From an uncultured bacterium (GTDB taxonomy: Bacteria; Actinomycetota; Coriobacteriia; Coriobacteriales; Coriobacteriaceae): 64,000 nt of DNA. How positions within the stretch are numbered: position 1 is the stretch's first letter; each line of letters starts with the position of its first letter. Below are positions 41,424 through 50,868 of this stretch, piece after piece. The notes below the pieces were generated by a model. It was not told where the DNA came from and did no database searches. It saw only the letters and a program-made list of their open reading frames with translations. A program made the translations under genes and the position numbers. Location: assembly GCA_905215525.1 (NCBI GenBank), contig CAJMQJ010000008.1, forward strand, positions 1 to 64,000. Reading direction: 5' to 3'.

Positions 41424-42266
41424 ATGGCAATTAAGGCCATCGCAATGGATATCGACGGTACGCTCACCAACGACCAGAAAGTGATTAGCTCGCGTACGCG
41501 CGAGAAGCTGCTCGCGGCGCAGGAATCGGGTATTAAGCTCATCTTGGCTTCGGGCCGTCCCGCATGGGGTCTTCACGCCTTGGCGCAGGAGCTCGACCTT
41601 CAAAACCATGATGGTTTACTGGTGGCCTTTAATGGCGCGCATGTGGTCGACGCTCAGACCGATGAGATTCTTTTTGACCAGGCCATGCCGGCTGACGAAC
41701 TGCACCGTCTGATTGATCACCTGCAAAACTATGATGTGATCCCCATGATTTCGCTCGGTCGCGACTTGCATGTCGAGGACTCGTACCATTGCATGATTAC
41801 GCTGCCGGATGGCTCGCAGAAGAACATCGTCAAATACGAGCGCGATGCGTGCGACCTTAAGATCCGCGAGGTCGAGAGCTTGCATGAGGTCGTGGATACT
41901 TATCCCGTGGACAAGCTGCTGACGGCGGGCGATCCGACCTACCTGCAGGCGCATTACGAGGAAATGTATGCGCCCTTTACCCAGACGCTTTCGGGCATGT
42001 TTACGGCCGACTGGTACTTTGAGTACACGGCGCCCGGTATCGACAAGGCCCGTGCGCTCGAGGGTGCCCTGCCCAAGCTCGGCATCGATGCCAGTGAGGT
42101 CGTATCGTTTGGCGACGGCCAGAACGACAAGTCCATGATTGAGTGGGCCGGCATCGGTGTTGCCATGGGCAACGCCGTCGATGAGGTTAAGGCTGTGGCC
42201 CAGATGGTGACCGCCAATAACAACGAAGACGGTATTGCGGTGGCGCTGGATAAGCTGCTGGGTTAG
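41424..42266 (+). CDS. Cof-type HAD phosphatase
   Basis: 280-residue HAD-superfamily hydrolase: nucleophile motif AMDIDGTLTND, motif II LASGRP, and FGDGQNDKSMIEWAGIGVAMGNA near the C terminus. The Cof cap domain lies between. Members hydrolyse sugar or flavin phosphates. AGGGAGG precedes the ATG at 41424; the longer open frame overlaps the pgi terminator. Confidence 0.92.
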   Translation: MAIKAIAMDIDGTLTNDQKVISSRTREKLLAAQESGIKLILASGRPAWGLHALAQELDLQNHDGLLVAFNGAHVVDAQTDEILFDQAMPADELHRLIDHLQNYDVIPMISLGRDLHVEDSYHCMITLPDGSQKNIVKYERDACDLKIREVESLHEVVDTYPVDKLLTAGDPTYLQAHYEEMYAPFTQTLSGMFTADWYFEYTAPGIDKARALEGALPKLGIDASEVVSFGDGQNDKSMIEWAGIGVAMGNAVDEVKAVAQMVTANNNEDGIAVALDKLLG

Positions 42267-42288
42267 AATCGCCGATAGTGCATGGTTC

Positions 42289-42316
42289 GGGCGTCCGCTT
42301 GCGGGCGCCCTTTTGT
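42289..42316 (+). terminator. Terminator between two HAD genes
   Basis: GGGCGTCCGC (42289-42298) and GCGGGCGCCC (42301-42310) form a tight stem followed by TTTTGTT; the second gene starts 20 bases later. Confidence 0.7.
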
Positions 42317-42329
42317 TAGGGAGGGTGCC

Positions 42330-42989
42330 GTGTCCGCATTTCCGTTCGACGCCGTTATCTTTGACATGGACGGCGTCATCGTCGATACCGAGTATTACTA
42401 CCTGGGGGAGACTGCCGCGTTTGCCAAGGAGCTTGGGTTGAATCTGACTCAAGAGGAGTTGAATGGACAGGTCGGTACCTCGCATCAGTTCTTCCTGCAT
42501 ATGCTGGTCGATTGGCTTGAGCGCGCCGGTAAAGGGCGCTTCACTGGCGAGGAAGCGTTGGCCCGTTGGGACGAGTGGGCGCATAAGCGTCCGCGCGACT
42601 ATCAGGCTTTGATTAACCCGGGCGCTGTGGATACGATTCGAGAGTTGCCGCGCCGCGGCGTTCGCGTGGCGTTGGCGAGTTCGTCTCCCATGGACAGCAT
42701 CGAGGAAGTACTCGATGCATGTGGTCTGTCGGATGCCTTTGAGTACGTGGTGAGCGGCGAACAGTTTAAGGAGAGCAAGCCCGAGCCCGATATCTACCTG
42801 CATGCGCTGGACCTGCTGGGGCTGCCCGCGAATCGCTGCTGCTGCGTTGAGGATTCCGTTCCGGGCATTACCGCGGGTAAGCGAGCCGGCCTGACGGTCA
42901 TTGCCAAGCGCGAGGAGCGCTTTGGCTTTAGCCAGGATGCCGCGGACAAGATTATCGACCAGCTGCCGGAGCTGCTCACGCTTTCTTAG
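42330..42989 (+). CDS. Beta-phosphoglucomutase-like HAD hydrolase
   Basis: 219-residue subclass I HAD enzyme with an alpha-helical cap. Motif I IFDMDGVIVDTE has the Asp pair, LASSSPMDSI is motif II, KESKPEPDIY holds the motif III Lys, and CVEDSVPGITAGKRAG is motif IV. It could be a phosphatase or a phosphomutase; the D-x-D-G-V form fits both. The GTG at 42330 follows TAGGGAGGG. Confidence 0.9.
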   Translation: MSAFPFDAVIFDMDGVIVDTEYYYLGETAAFAKELGLNLTQEELNGQVGTSHQFFLHMLVDWLERAGKGRFTGEEALARWDEWAHKRPRDYQALINPGAVDTIRELPRRGVRVALASSSPMDSIEEVLDACGLSDAFEYVVSGEQFKESKPEPDIYLHALDLLGLPANRCCCVEDSVPGITAGKRAGLTVIAKREERFGFSQDAADKIIDQLPELLTLS

Positions 42990-43073
42990 GAGCGCGGTAG
43001 TTGCGCGTTTTTCGGGTCTGATGAGTAAATAGCCGACATTTTGGTGCGACACCTAGCATACTTTAAGCTAATG

Positions 43074-43114
43074 CGGGCTTAAGGACTTGTTGAATGCCCC
43101 TAAGCCCGTTTTAG
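43074..43114 (+). terminator. Terminator ahead of the GntR gene
   Basis: CGGGCTTA (43074-43081) pairs with TAAGCCCG (43101-43108), extended by AGG/CCC, and is followed by TTTTAG. Confidence 0.6.
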
Positions 43115-43139
43115 ACTTAATTGTGCTTGGAGAGGGTAT

Positions 43140-43883
43140 ATGCCACCGACTGAAGGGCTAACTGACGGTAAAGCAGCGATACCGCTGTACCAACAGGTTA
43201 TCGATATCATCAAAAACGAAATCAACTCCGGTGCCTACAAGGCAGGCGCGCGGATACCCAACGAATTCGAATTGGCTGAGAGCTATAAAGTTGGCCGCGT
43301 TACCGTGCGACGCGCTATTGAGGAGCTCGTCCAACAGGGCTATCTAACGAAGCGACAAGGGAAAGGCACGTTTGTCAATGCCCCCAAGCTCAAACGCAAG
43401 ATTCGCCAGAAGGATGACGTCCAGAGTTTTTCGGACGCATGCCGCGTAAACGGAATGGAACCGGGGGCGCGTGTCATTTCGAGAAAGATACTGCCGGCGG
43501 ATTCCACCGAAGCACAGTTCTTTGGTGTTCCCGTTGGAACTGACTTGATCTGCGTTGAGCGCGTGCGTACTGCCGATGGCGTCCCTGTCATGCTCGAGAA
43601 CAACATATATGTTTACGAGGACAACGCCTATCTATCAACGGCACCTCTATCTAACCAATCCATTTTTGAGTTCGTGCGCAACCGGACGGGCCGCACGCCC
43701 GCGTTTACCGACCCATGCACGCTTGAGATCGCGTGCGCGTCGCCCGAGGTCGCTCGGTTGTTGGCAGTTCCCGTTGGCGAACCCTTGTTTTATATGGAAG
43801 CCTTCTTTTTCGATGAGCAGCGGCGGCCGTTTATCATCGGTCGTCAGCGGATCGTTGGGTCTCGCTACGTTTTTGACATCTAG
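43140..43883 (+). CDS. GntR/UTRA (HutC family) regulator
   Basis: 247 residues: a GntR winged helix (IPLYQQVIDIIKNEIN...GRVTVRRAIEELVQQGYLTKRQGKGTF) and a UTRA ligand domain binding small phosphorylated molecules. The organisation matches FrlR, the regulator of the fructoselysine operon. GGAGAGGG precedes the ATG. A terminator follows, so it is transcribed alone just upstream of the Frl-like operon, whose promoter region has a strong inverted repeat. Confidence 0.92.
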   Translation: MPPTEGLTDGKAAIPLYQQVIDIIKNEINSGAYKAGARIPNEFELAESYKVGRVTVRRAIEELVQQGYLTKRQGKGTFVNAPKLKRKIRQKDDVQSFSDACRVNGMEPGARVISRKILPADSTEAQFFGVPVGTDLICVERVRTADGVPVMLENNIYVYEDNAYLSTAPLSNQSIFEFVRNRTGRTPAFTDPCTLEIACASPEVARLLAVPVGEPLFYMEAFFFDEQRRPFIIGRQRIVGSRYVFDI

Positions 43884-43897
43884 GACATTGCGTATGG

Positions 43898-43932
43898 AAA
43901 CGCCCGGTGAATCATCTCACCGGGCGTTTTCA
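43898..43932 (+). terminator. Terminator of the GntR gene
   Basis: AAACGCCCGGTGA (43898-43910) pairs perfectly with TCACCGGGCGTTT (43917-43929), followed by TTC. Confidence 0.88.
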
Positions 43933-44022
43933 TACCGTTCACGGCGCAAACGCAACCGTTCAACCGCGTTGCGGCAATCAGTTTGAAATTATCTTGATGA
44001 CGAGAAAAGCTGCTGGTAATCT

Positions 44023-44059
44023 ATAGAACGTCATAGAACGTTTGCCTTGTGCAAACGTT
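44023..44059 (+). promoter_or_regulatory. Candidate GntR operator of the Frl-like operon
   Basis: Two direct copies of ATAGAACGT (44023-44031, 44033-44041) run into a perfect 9-bp inverted repeat AACGTTTGC (44037-44045) / GCAAACGTT (44051-44059) with a five-base spacer. It lies 42 bases before the transporter start, where a UTRA-family repressor would act. A possible promoter (TTGATG 43994, TAATCT 44018) is just upstream. Confidence 0.62.
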
Positions 44060-44101
44060 GAGGCGAGATGCGATGCAGTCTCGAGTTCTTTGGAGGTATC
44101 T

Positions 44102-45565
44102 ATGTCAGATACGAAGGCGAAGAAGACAAACAGACGTTTTAAGTTCAAATTACCGCATGTCTATACGATCATGTTCTTGCTGATCGTTGTCTTTGCGGTC
44201 TTGACTTGGATCGTTCCCTCTGGTCAGTATCAGCGCAAGATGATTTCGACAGCGGCGGGCGAGCGTGAAGTCGCCGTTGCTGGAACCTATGAACAGGTCG
44301 ATAAGAACTACACCGATTCCGAGACCGGCGAGACCATCAATCTGGGTCAGGATATCTTCGCGGTCCTGCAAGCGCCCACTAAGGGCATCCAGGAGGCTGC
44401 CGACGTCGTTGCGTTCGTCTTATTGATTGGCGGGTCGTTCGCAATCATCACCAAGACCAACGCTTTGAATGCCGGCATGAGCCGTGTGATTAAAAAGCTC
44501 AAGAACAAGGACATCCTCATCATTCCCATCACGATGACGTTGCTGTCCATTTGCGGCACCACGTTTGGTATGTCTGAGGAAGCCCTGCCGTTCTATGCCA
44601 TCTTCATTCCCATCATGATGGGTATCGGTTATGACTCGATGACGGCATTCATCATCTGCTTCCTTGGTCCTAACCTGGGATATTGTGCTTCGACCATCGA
44701 CCCGTTTAATGTTTTGATCGCCCAGGGCATCATTGGCATCGAGGGCAATCCGCAACTGTGGCTGCGCGCCGTTTCTTGGGTCATCTTCACTGCCGCCGGT
44801 ATCGCATGGGCTATGCGCTACGCCATGCGCGTCAAGAAAAACCCCGAGTCGTCCATTACGTACGAGGACGATAAGCTCAAGCGTATCGAGTTTTCCGTGA
44901 CCGATGTCTCCATCGAGGAAGAGTTCACTACCCGTCAGAAGCTCGTGCTTATCGATTTTGCTTGCGGTATGGGCATTATCGTCTGGGGTCTTGTTACCCA
45001 GGGTTGGTACATGAATGAGATTTCCGCCGTGTTCCTTGGCATGGGCTTGCTTGCCGGTATCCTGGGCGGTCTTGACCAGCAGACGATTGCTGAGGAGTTC
45101 GTTAAAGGTCTCGCCGACTTTGCGTACGCCGCCATCGTTATCGGTATTGCTCGCGGTATTCTGGTCATCGCCGAGGGCGGCATGATCATCGACACCATCC
45201 TCCAGGCGCTCGCTACTGCGCTCGCCGGTGCACCCGCCGCCGTCTACACCACGTTTATGTATATCGTCCTTGGCCTGCTCTCTTTGCTGGTTCCCTCGAG
45301 TTCTGGCCTGGCGGCACTCACCATGCCCGTTATGGGCCCCCTGACCGAGCTCATGGGCCTCAATCCCGAGGCGGCCGTTACCGCGCTCCAGTTTGCCAAC
45401 CAGACCATCAACACCATCAGTCCCGTGGCGGGCATGACGGTTGCCGGCCTTGGCGTGGCTAAAATTTCGTTTGGCCAATGGTGGAAGACCATTTGGAAGT
45501 TCTTCATCTTCATGGTCGTGTTTGGCTTGGTCATTACTGCCATTTCTGGCATGCTTCCGGCGTAG
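44102..45565 (+). CDS. YfcC/ArcD-type membrane transporter
   Basis: 487-residue protein with about twelve membrane helices, of the YfcC/C4-dicarboxylate-anaerobic-carrier family. The N terminus PHVYTIMFLLIVVFAVLTWIVPSGQY and the later LIGGSFAIITKTNALNAG and LVPSSSGLAALTMPVMGPL blocks are characteristic. Family members move dicarboxylates, amino acids or peptides. GGAGG precedes ATG 44102. As the first gene of the operon it is the likely importer of the glycated or acylated substrate. Confidence 0.9.
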   Translation: MSDTKAKKTNRRFKFKLPHVYTIMFLLIVVFAVLTWIVPSGQYQRKMISTAAGEREVAVAGTYEQVDKNYTDSETGETINLGQDIFAVLQAPTKGIQEAADVVAFVLLIGGSFAIITKTNALNAGMSRVIKKLKNKDILIIPITMTLLSICGTTFGMSEEALPFYAIFIPIMMGIGYDSMTAFIICFLGPNLGYCASTIDPFNVLIAQGIIGIEGNPQLWLRAVSWVIFTAAGIAWAMRYAMRVKKNPESSITYEDDKLKRIEFSVTDVSIEEEFTTRQKLVLIDFACGMGIIVWGLVTQGWYMNEISAVFLGMGLLAGILGGLDQQTIAEEFVKGLADFAYAAIVIGIARGILVIAEGGMIIDTILQALATALAGAPAAVYTTFMYIVLGLLSLLVPSSSGLAALTMPVMGPLTELMGLNPEAAVTALQFANQTINTISPVAGMTVAGLGVAKISFGQWWKTIWKFFIFMVVFGLVITAISGMLPA

Positions 45566-45574
45566 GTGATTATA

Positions 45575-47158
45575 ATGTCCGATCGTTTGACGGTCCTGAC
45601 GTCTAAGAGTGTCTTTACCGGTACGGGGGACCTGCCGTTTGAAGGTTTCGTAGCGGTCCGTGACAATCGAATTGAGGCGGTTGGCACCAAGTGTGAGGTA
45701 GCTTCGTATTTGACCCAGGCGGACGAGGTGGTTGACCTGGGCGACCGCACCGTCATGCCTGGCCTGATCGATGTGCATACCTTCTATACAGGTTGGGCGC
45801 TGCGGACGTTGGGGTCTGATCTGTCCGGCATCGCCGATGCCAAAGAGGCCGTGTCGCTCTTGCGTGCATGGAAAGAAGATCATCCGGATTGCGCGGCGGC
45901 TTTTGGCCACAACCTGCCCGAAACGTTGGCATCGGATGCCGAGAACGCAAATACGGCAGCTGTGTTTGACGATTGTTTTGGCGATATCCCTGTCGTCTGC
46001 TTTACACCGGGTGCGGAGACCTGCGTTCTCAATGCTGCCGCCAGTGCGCGATACGGCTTCACACCCCAGGCGTGCTATGCCGAGAAGATCTGGCGCATGA
46101 TGAGCGATTTCCTCGCGCTGCCCGAGGTGCGTGCGGGGTATTCGGACTACATGGGCATGCTTAACGAGCGCGGCGTTACCGCCATCAAGGAGATGGCGTT
46201 TGATGACTACTACGGTTTTGCCGACGAAATGGCTCGCCGTGAGGAATCTGGTGAGCTGACGGTTCGCGTCTCTATGATGTCGCAGCCGGTGGGTGCCGGT
46301 GCAAATCTGTCATATGCTCGCGAGGCACGAGAGCGCTTCCGGGGTCCGTTCGTTCGTTTTTCTGGCTTCAACCGTATGACCGATCGCGGCGTATGGGCGG
46401 GGCTTGCCGAGATGATTGACCCCTATGAGGACACGGCCGATGCGGGCGCTGCCGGCAAGACGGTTGTCGAGGAGCCCGAGTGGGATCTGATTGAGAACGA
46501 GCTGCGCGCAATTGATGCTGACGGCTTCCGATATTCCTTGCATTGCCAGGGCGATGGCGCCGTTCGTCGCACCGTGGCGCTCTATGCCTCGCTGCCTCGA
46601 GACGAGCATGGACGGTTGCTTCGCCGCCATGCGATTACCGATCTCGAGAACTCTGATCCGACCGATCTTGTCGAGTTTGGCAAGTTAGGTGGAATTTGCG
46701 AGGTCTATCCGCAGATTTTGACGCTGGACCGGCGCGAGGATTGCCTGTCGATGATGCGTCGACAAATTGGCGAGACGCGACTTTTGCACAGCTGGAATCG
46801 CCGCGGCATGGAAGATTCCGGATGCACGGTGTGCTGTGGTACGGATTTGCCGCTGCTGATTCCGAGCCTGGGCGAGTCAATCTACAGCGCGTGCGGCGGA
46901 TACTTCGACGATGGACTGCCCGTGAATGAGGCCAACGCGCTGACACTTGTCGAGCTCTTGCGCGCTTGGACTGCCGGGGGCGCGTACGATCTGATGCGCG
47001 AAGACGAACTGGGTACGCTCGAGGTCGGCAAGCTTGCCGATATCTGCGTGCTCGATCGGGATGTGTTCGACCTCGATTATCGCGACGCACGCGATCTTTC
47101 GGTTGATATGACGATGTCGGACGGACAAATCGTGTTCGATCGAAATAAGGAGGCATAA
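45575..47158 (+). CDS. YtcJ-like amidohydrolase with altered metal site
   Basis: 527-residue amidohydrolase family 3 protein. After the PGLIDVH68 strand the second metal His is replaced by Phe70 (H-T-F, where H-x-H is normal). The later ligands are present: HCQGDGA (His), RRHAITDLENSDP (His) and CCGTDLPL (Asp). Loss of one of the HxH pair suggests a mononuclear or otherwise shifted metal centre. It may cut an amide or imide bond of the imported compound. It starts nine bases after the transporter and ends one base before the next start codon. Confidence 0.85.
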   Translation: MSDRLTVLTSKSVFTGTGDLPFEGFVAVRDNRIEAVGTKCEVASYLTQADEVVDLGDRTVMPGLIDVHTFYTGWALRTLGSDLSGIADAKEAVSLLRAWKEDHPDCAAAFGHNLPETLASDAENANTAAVFDDCFGDIPVVCFTPGAETCVLNAAASARYGFTPQACYAEKIWRMMSDFLALPEVRAGYSDYMGMLNERGVTAIKEMAFDDYYGFADEMARREESGELTVRVSMMSQPVGAGANLSYAREARERFRGPFVRFSGFNRMTDRGVWAGLAEMIDPYEDTADAGAAGKTVVEEPEWDLIENELRAIDADGFRYSLHCQGDGAVRRTVALYASLPRDEHGRLLRRHAITDLENSDPTDLVEFGKLGGICEVYPQILTLDRREDCLSMMRRQIGETRLLHSWNRRGMEDSGCTVCCGTDLPLLIPSLGESIYSACGGYFDDGLPVNEANALTLVELLRAWTAGGAYDLMREDELGTLEVGKLADICVLDRDVFDLDYRDARDLSVDMTMSDGQIVFDRNKEA

Positions 47159-47159
47159 G

Positions 47160-48011
47160 ATGTCTGAATCCAAACCGACGCTGCGCCGCGAACAGATTGC
47201 GGGCATGAATATCCACTACATCATGTGGTCGCTCGATTACTTCCTTGATGTGCAGCAGCGTTTGGGCTTTGAGTCCATTGAGCTGTGGTGTGCAGAGCCG
47301 CATGTGACACTCGACCATACGGGCTACTTTGAGGCTGAGGTCCTGGCGAAAAAGGCTGCAGACCGTGGGCTTAGGTATCGTACTCTGTGCCCCGAGAATG
47401 TTGTCTATCCTTGGCAGTACTGCGCACGCAAACCGCTGCATGAACAGCGCAGCCTGGCGTACTTTAAGCACGGCATTGAGCTTGCCGAGGTACTTGGGTG
47501 CGACCGTATGTCCGTCAACTCGGGCTGGGGCGACTGGGACGAGGACCGCGAGGACGCCTGGAAGCGCAGCCGCGAGCACTTGTCCATTCTGGCGGAGTAT
47601 GCCGGCGAGCACGGTCTGGTGCTTACGATGGAAAGCCTGCGTCCCGAGGAGAGCAACCTTGTGACGACGGTTTCCGATGCGAAGCGCATGATTGACGAGG
47701 TCGCGAGCCCGTACTTACAGCCCATGGTTGATACAACCGCGATGGGCGTTGCGGGCGAGACGCTCGAGGACTGGTTTGCCGCCTTTGGTGATGGGGCAAT
47801 TCACGAGATGCACTTTATCGACGGCGACCCGTATGGCCATCTGGTGTGGGGCGATGGCAAGCACGATATGGACGCCTTCGTCGCCACACTCAACGCCCAT
47901 GGTTTCGACGGCATGCTGGGCCAGGAAATCACGGACGGCCGTTACTACGATGACCCGGCGGCGGCAGATGCCAAGAACATGGCCGCATTCGAGAAATATC
48001 TGATTGACTAA
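47160..48011 (+). CDS. FrlC-like sugar epimerase
   Basis: 283-residue xylose-isomerase-like TIM barrel. It follows E. coli FrlC in order and wording: FESIELWCAEPHV, TLCPENVVYPWQY, GIELAEVLGCDRMSVNSG, AEYAGEHGLVLTMESLRPEESNLV (metal Glu) and MVDTTAMG, MHFIDGD (Asp/His) and LGQEIT (Glu). FrlC interconverts fructoselysine and psicoselysine. TAAGGAGG precedes the ATG, overlapping the end of the amidohydrolase gene. Confidence 0.86.
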   Translation: MSESKPTLRREQIAGMNIHYIMWSLDYFLDVQQRLGFESIELWCAEPHVTLDHTGYFEAEVLAKKAADRGLRYRTLCPENVVYPWQYCARKPLHEQRSLAYFKHGIELAEVLGCDRMSVNSGWGDWDEDREDAWKRSREHLSILAEYAGEHGLVLTMESLRPEESNLVTTVSDAKRMIDEVASPYLQPMVDTTAMGVAGETLEDWFAAFGDGAIHEMHFIDGDPYGHLVWGDGKHDMDAFVATLNAHGFDGMLGQEITDGRYYDDPAAADAKNMAAFEKYLID

Positions 48012-48073
48012 AACAACTATCGGCCACGCAGCCAACGTCATTGATTGCGGACTAAACAAGAAAGGAACTGGAT

Positions 48074-49042
48074 ATGAACGCACACGATCTGATCAAAGAG
48101 GCAATTGCCGAGAAGGGCAAGTTCGACAGCGTCTACTGGATTGCTTGCGGTGGCTCCATGATCGATTTGATCCCGGCTCATGAGCTTCTGCAGCGCGAGG
48201 CAACCACCTTCACTTCGTATATCTATACGGCTCGCGAGTTTGATATCATGCGTCCGCGCCGCTTGGGTGAGAAATCCCTGGTCATTGCCTGCAGCCACAG
48301 TGGCAACACCCCCGAGGTCGTCGAGGGCTGTGAGATCGCCCTTGCCGCCGGCGCTACGGTGATCGCCCAGACCGACAACGCTGGATCCAAGATTGACTCT
48401 GGCAAGTGGACCACGTGGGTCTACCCGTGGGGCGAGGGTGTGCCGCAGGCCGAGGTCCCCGCTGGCATTTCGCTGTCGCTTGCGGCAGAGCTGCTCGATC
48501 AGCAGGAGGGCTACGTCGATCTTGCCGATATGTATGCCGGTATCGCCGAGATGGATAAGATTCTTCCCCCGGCACGCGAGAAGGTAAATGCCGAGCTGGG
48601 CGATCGTTTTGCCAAGCTTTGCCAGGAGCATGAGTTCTTCTATATTCTGGGCAGCGGTCCCAACTTTAGCCAGACCTACGGTTTCGCTATCTGCTCTCTT
48701 ATGGAGATGCAGTGGCAGCACTGCAGCTACATCCACTCTGCCGAGTACTTCCATGGCCCCTTCGAGGCTACTCAGGATGGCGTTTTTTACTTCCTGCAGA
48801 TGGGCTCCAGCGAGTGCCGTGCTATGGACGAGCGCGCCCTGGCGTTCCTTAAGACGCATACCGATACGCTGATGGTGCTCGATGCCAAGGAGTACGGTAT
48901 GGAAGCCGTGCCGGCGAGCGTCCGTGCCTATCTGGACTCGGTGCTGTTCTACGCCATGAACTGCGAGCTGCGTGCCGCACGCGGCAAGGTGTTTGACCAT
49001 GATCCCGATTTCCGTCGCTACATGGGCGTCGTCGAGTACTAG
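48074..49042 (+). CDS. FrlB-like deglycase (SIS domain)
   Basis: 322-residue protein with two SIS domains. The phosphate loop ACSHSGNTPEVVEG, the active-site segment YIHSAEYFHGPFEAT (HGP, as in FrlB E-F-R-H-G-P) and the C-terminal D-x-R-R-Y-M-G-V-V-E-Y ending are close to E. coli FrlB, which splits fructoselysine-6-phosphate into glucose-6-phosphate and lysine. Glutamine-dependent GlmS-type N-terminal domain is absent. Released glucose-6-P would enter via the pgi encoded nearby. The amino-acid part of the substrate is not readable. Confidence 0.87.
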   Translation: MNAHDLIKEAIAEKGKFDSVYWIACGGSMIDLIPAHELLQREATTFTSYIYTAREFDIMRPRRLGEKSLVIACSHSGNTPEVVEGCEIALAAGATVIAQTDNAGSKIDSGKWTTWVYPWGEGVPQAEVPAGISLSLAAELLDQQEGYVDLADMYAGIAEMDKILPPAREKVNAELGDRFAKLCQEHEFFYILGSGPNFSQTYGFAICSLMEMQWQHCSYIHSAEYFHGPFEATQDGVFYFLQMGSSECRAMDERALAFLKTHTDTLMVLDAKEYGMEAVPASVRAYLDSVLFYAMNCELRAARGKVFDHDPDFRRYMGVVEY

Positions 49043-49055
49043 AAGGGTAAATACC

Positions 49056-49919
49056 ATGGCATTTAACGTTAACGCGCTCGGATTTGGCGACAACGTCGTC
49101 GACCGCTACGAGCATATCCACACCATGTATCCTGGCGGCAACGCGGTGAACTTCGCCGTTTATGCCAAGAAATGCGGTGCCGCACGCTCCGCATACATGG
49201 GCATTTTTGGCAATGACGCCGCTGCCGAGCATGTCATTGCAAGCCTCGAGGATGAGGGTATCGAACTTGACAAGTGCGAGCAGATGATTGGCGAGAACGG
49301 AGCGGCTCGCGTGACCGTCGTTGACGGTGACCGTGTCTTCCTCGGCTCCAACGAGGGCGGTATCCGTGGCGATGCGCGCTATGTCCTCGATCGCTTTGAC
49401 CTTTCGTACATGAAGCAGTTCGATGTGGTTCATTCGGGCAACTATTGTTTTACCGAGCGCGAGCTGCCCAAGTTGAAGGCTGCGGGCGTCACGGTCTCTT
49501 TTGACTTTTCGGACGACTCCACCGACGAGTACTACGAGCAGATTGCGCCCTACGTCGATTTTGCTTTCTTTAGTGCGGCGGATGCCGCGAGTGAGGACGA
49601 GATTCGCGAGCGTCTGGCATGGGTGAAGGGCCTGGGTCCGCGTTTTGTGTCGGCTACGGCGGGCGCCGAGGGCTGCATTGCTTACGACGGCGAGCGTTAT
49701 TACCGCCAGCTGGCTAAACCGGTAACGGACATGAAGGACACCATGGGGGCGGGCGACTCGTTCCTCACCTCGTTTTTGATGTGCTATCTCGATTCCGCCA
49801 AGCGTGGTGAGGATGGCGCCGAGGCCATCGAGCGCGCGCTCGATTTTGCTGCCGGGTTTGCCTCGACCGTGTGCGGCATGGAAGGTTCTTGGGGTCACGG
49901 AGCACCAATCGTCGAATAG
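49056..49919 (+). CDS. FrlD-like fructosamine 6-kinase (PfkB family)
   Basis: 287-residue ribokinase-fold kinase. YPGGNAVNFAVYAKKCG is the substrate motif (as in FrlD S-G-G-N-A-V-N-V-A-V-Y), VSFDFSDDS the middle block and DTMGAGDSFLTSFL the anion hole with catalytic Asp. FrlD phosphorylates fructoselysine for FrlB. AGAAGGG precedes ATG 49056. A hairpin with T-run (49990-50023) follows before the next kinase gene. Confidence 0.88.
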   Translation: MAFNVNALGFGDNVVDRYEHIHTMYPGGNAVNFAVYAKKCGAARSAYMGIFGNDAAAEHVIASLEDEGIELDKCEQMIGENGAARVTVVDGDRVFLGSNEGGIRGDARYVLDRFDLSYMKQFDVVHSGNYCFTERELPKLKAAGVTVSFDFSDDSTDEYYEQIAPYVDFAFFSAADAASEDEIRERLAWVKGLGPRFVSATAGAEGCIAYDGERYYRQLAKPVTDMKDTMGAGDSFLTSFLMCYLDSAKRGEDGAEAIERALDFAAGFASTVCGMEGSWGHGAPIVE

Positions 49920-49989
49920 CTTAAGAAAGCGTACGGCGGTCTGGCTATGAGGCCTTGGATAGCCGATGCAAAACAATAAGCGAAACGCG

Positions 49990-50024
49990 AAAAGGGGGCT
50001 CGTTATGTGGTGGGTCCCCTTTTG
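49990..50024 (+). terminator. Hairpin between the two PfkB kinase genes
   Basis: AAAAGGGG (49990-49997) pairs with CCCCTTTT (50016-50023). It could partly end the Frl core transcript or tune the downstream genes. Confidence 0.55.
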
Positions 50025-50040
50025 AACATTGGAGAAGAGT

Positions 50041-50841
50041 ATGGGTATTAAAGCGTGTGCGGCTGGTTTTTGCTGCGCGGACGTCTATCAAAACATCGGC
50101 GTGTTCTATCCGACTGGCAACGGCATTGACTGGGGTATCCATCTTGCACGAATGGGCGTTTCGGTATCCGCCGTGTCGGTTGTCGGCAAGGACGAGTACG
50201 GAGACAAGATGAGGGAGGCGCTGGCCGCTGAGGGGTTCGATATCTCACACCTGCGGGTGGAGGATGGCGACACTTCGGTGATGCTCATGGCATTGAAAGA
50301 CGGCGTCGATCGTGTGCATCTCGAGGCAATCGATGGCGTAATGGAGACATATCGACCGAATGAAGACGACCGGGCGTTTATCCTAGAGCATGACATCATC
50401 CATACCGACCTGTTTGGCAATTGTTTGGACCTCCTGCCCGAGTGGCATGATGCGGGCAAGACGGTGGTTATGGACTTCTCGGTGTTCAGCCAGGATCCCG
50501 AATATGCCTGCGAGAATCATTTTCCCTACGTTGACTACGCATTTATGTCGTTTGAAGATGACACTCCGGAGCTACGAGACTGGGTACGTCACGCGCAGGA
50601 ATTGGGGCCGCGCGTTGCGGTTGCCACGCTTGGCGAGAAGGGAAGCATTGCCTATGACGGTGAGCGCTTCTATGAGTGCGGGATCGTGCCGGCGGAGAAG
50701 GTCGTTAATACCGTGGGTGCCGGCGACTCGTATATCGCCGGGTTTACCAAGGGCGTGATCGATGGCCTTGATATTCCGGCGTGTATGAAGGCGGGCGCTG
50801 AGCTGTCGTCCCGAGTGATTGGTTCTTTTGAGCCGTACTAG
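50041..50841 (+). CDS. Second PfkB-family kinase
   Basis: 266-residue ribokinase-fold kinase related to FrlD. Motifs: PTGNGIDWGIHLARMG where G-G-N-A is usual (weakened to G-N-G-I), VVMDFSVFSQDPE, and NTVGAGDSYIAGF with the catalytic Asp. A changed substrate motif suggests a different sugar or isomer from the first kinase. GGAGAAG precedes ATG 50041. Confidence 0.85.
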   Translation: MGIKACAAGFCCADVYQNIGVFYPTGNGIDWGIHLARMGVSVSAVSVVGKDEYGDKMREALAAEGFDISHLRVEDGDTSVMLMALKDGVDRVHLEAIDGVMETYRPNEDDRAFILEHDIIHTDLFGNCLDLLPEWHDAGKTVVMDFSVFSQDPEYACENHFPYVDYAFMSFEDDTPELRDWVRHAQELGPRVAVATLGEKGSIAYDGERFYECGIVPAEKVVNTVGAGDSYIAGFTKGVIDGLDIPACMKAGAELSSRVIGSFEPY

Positions 50842-50868
50842 GGTCAAATGCCTGGAAAGGAGTACGAA

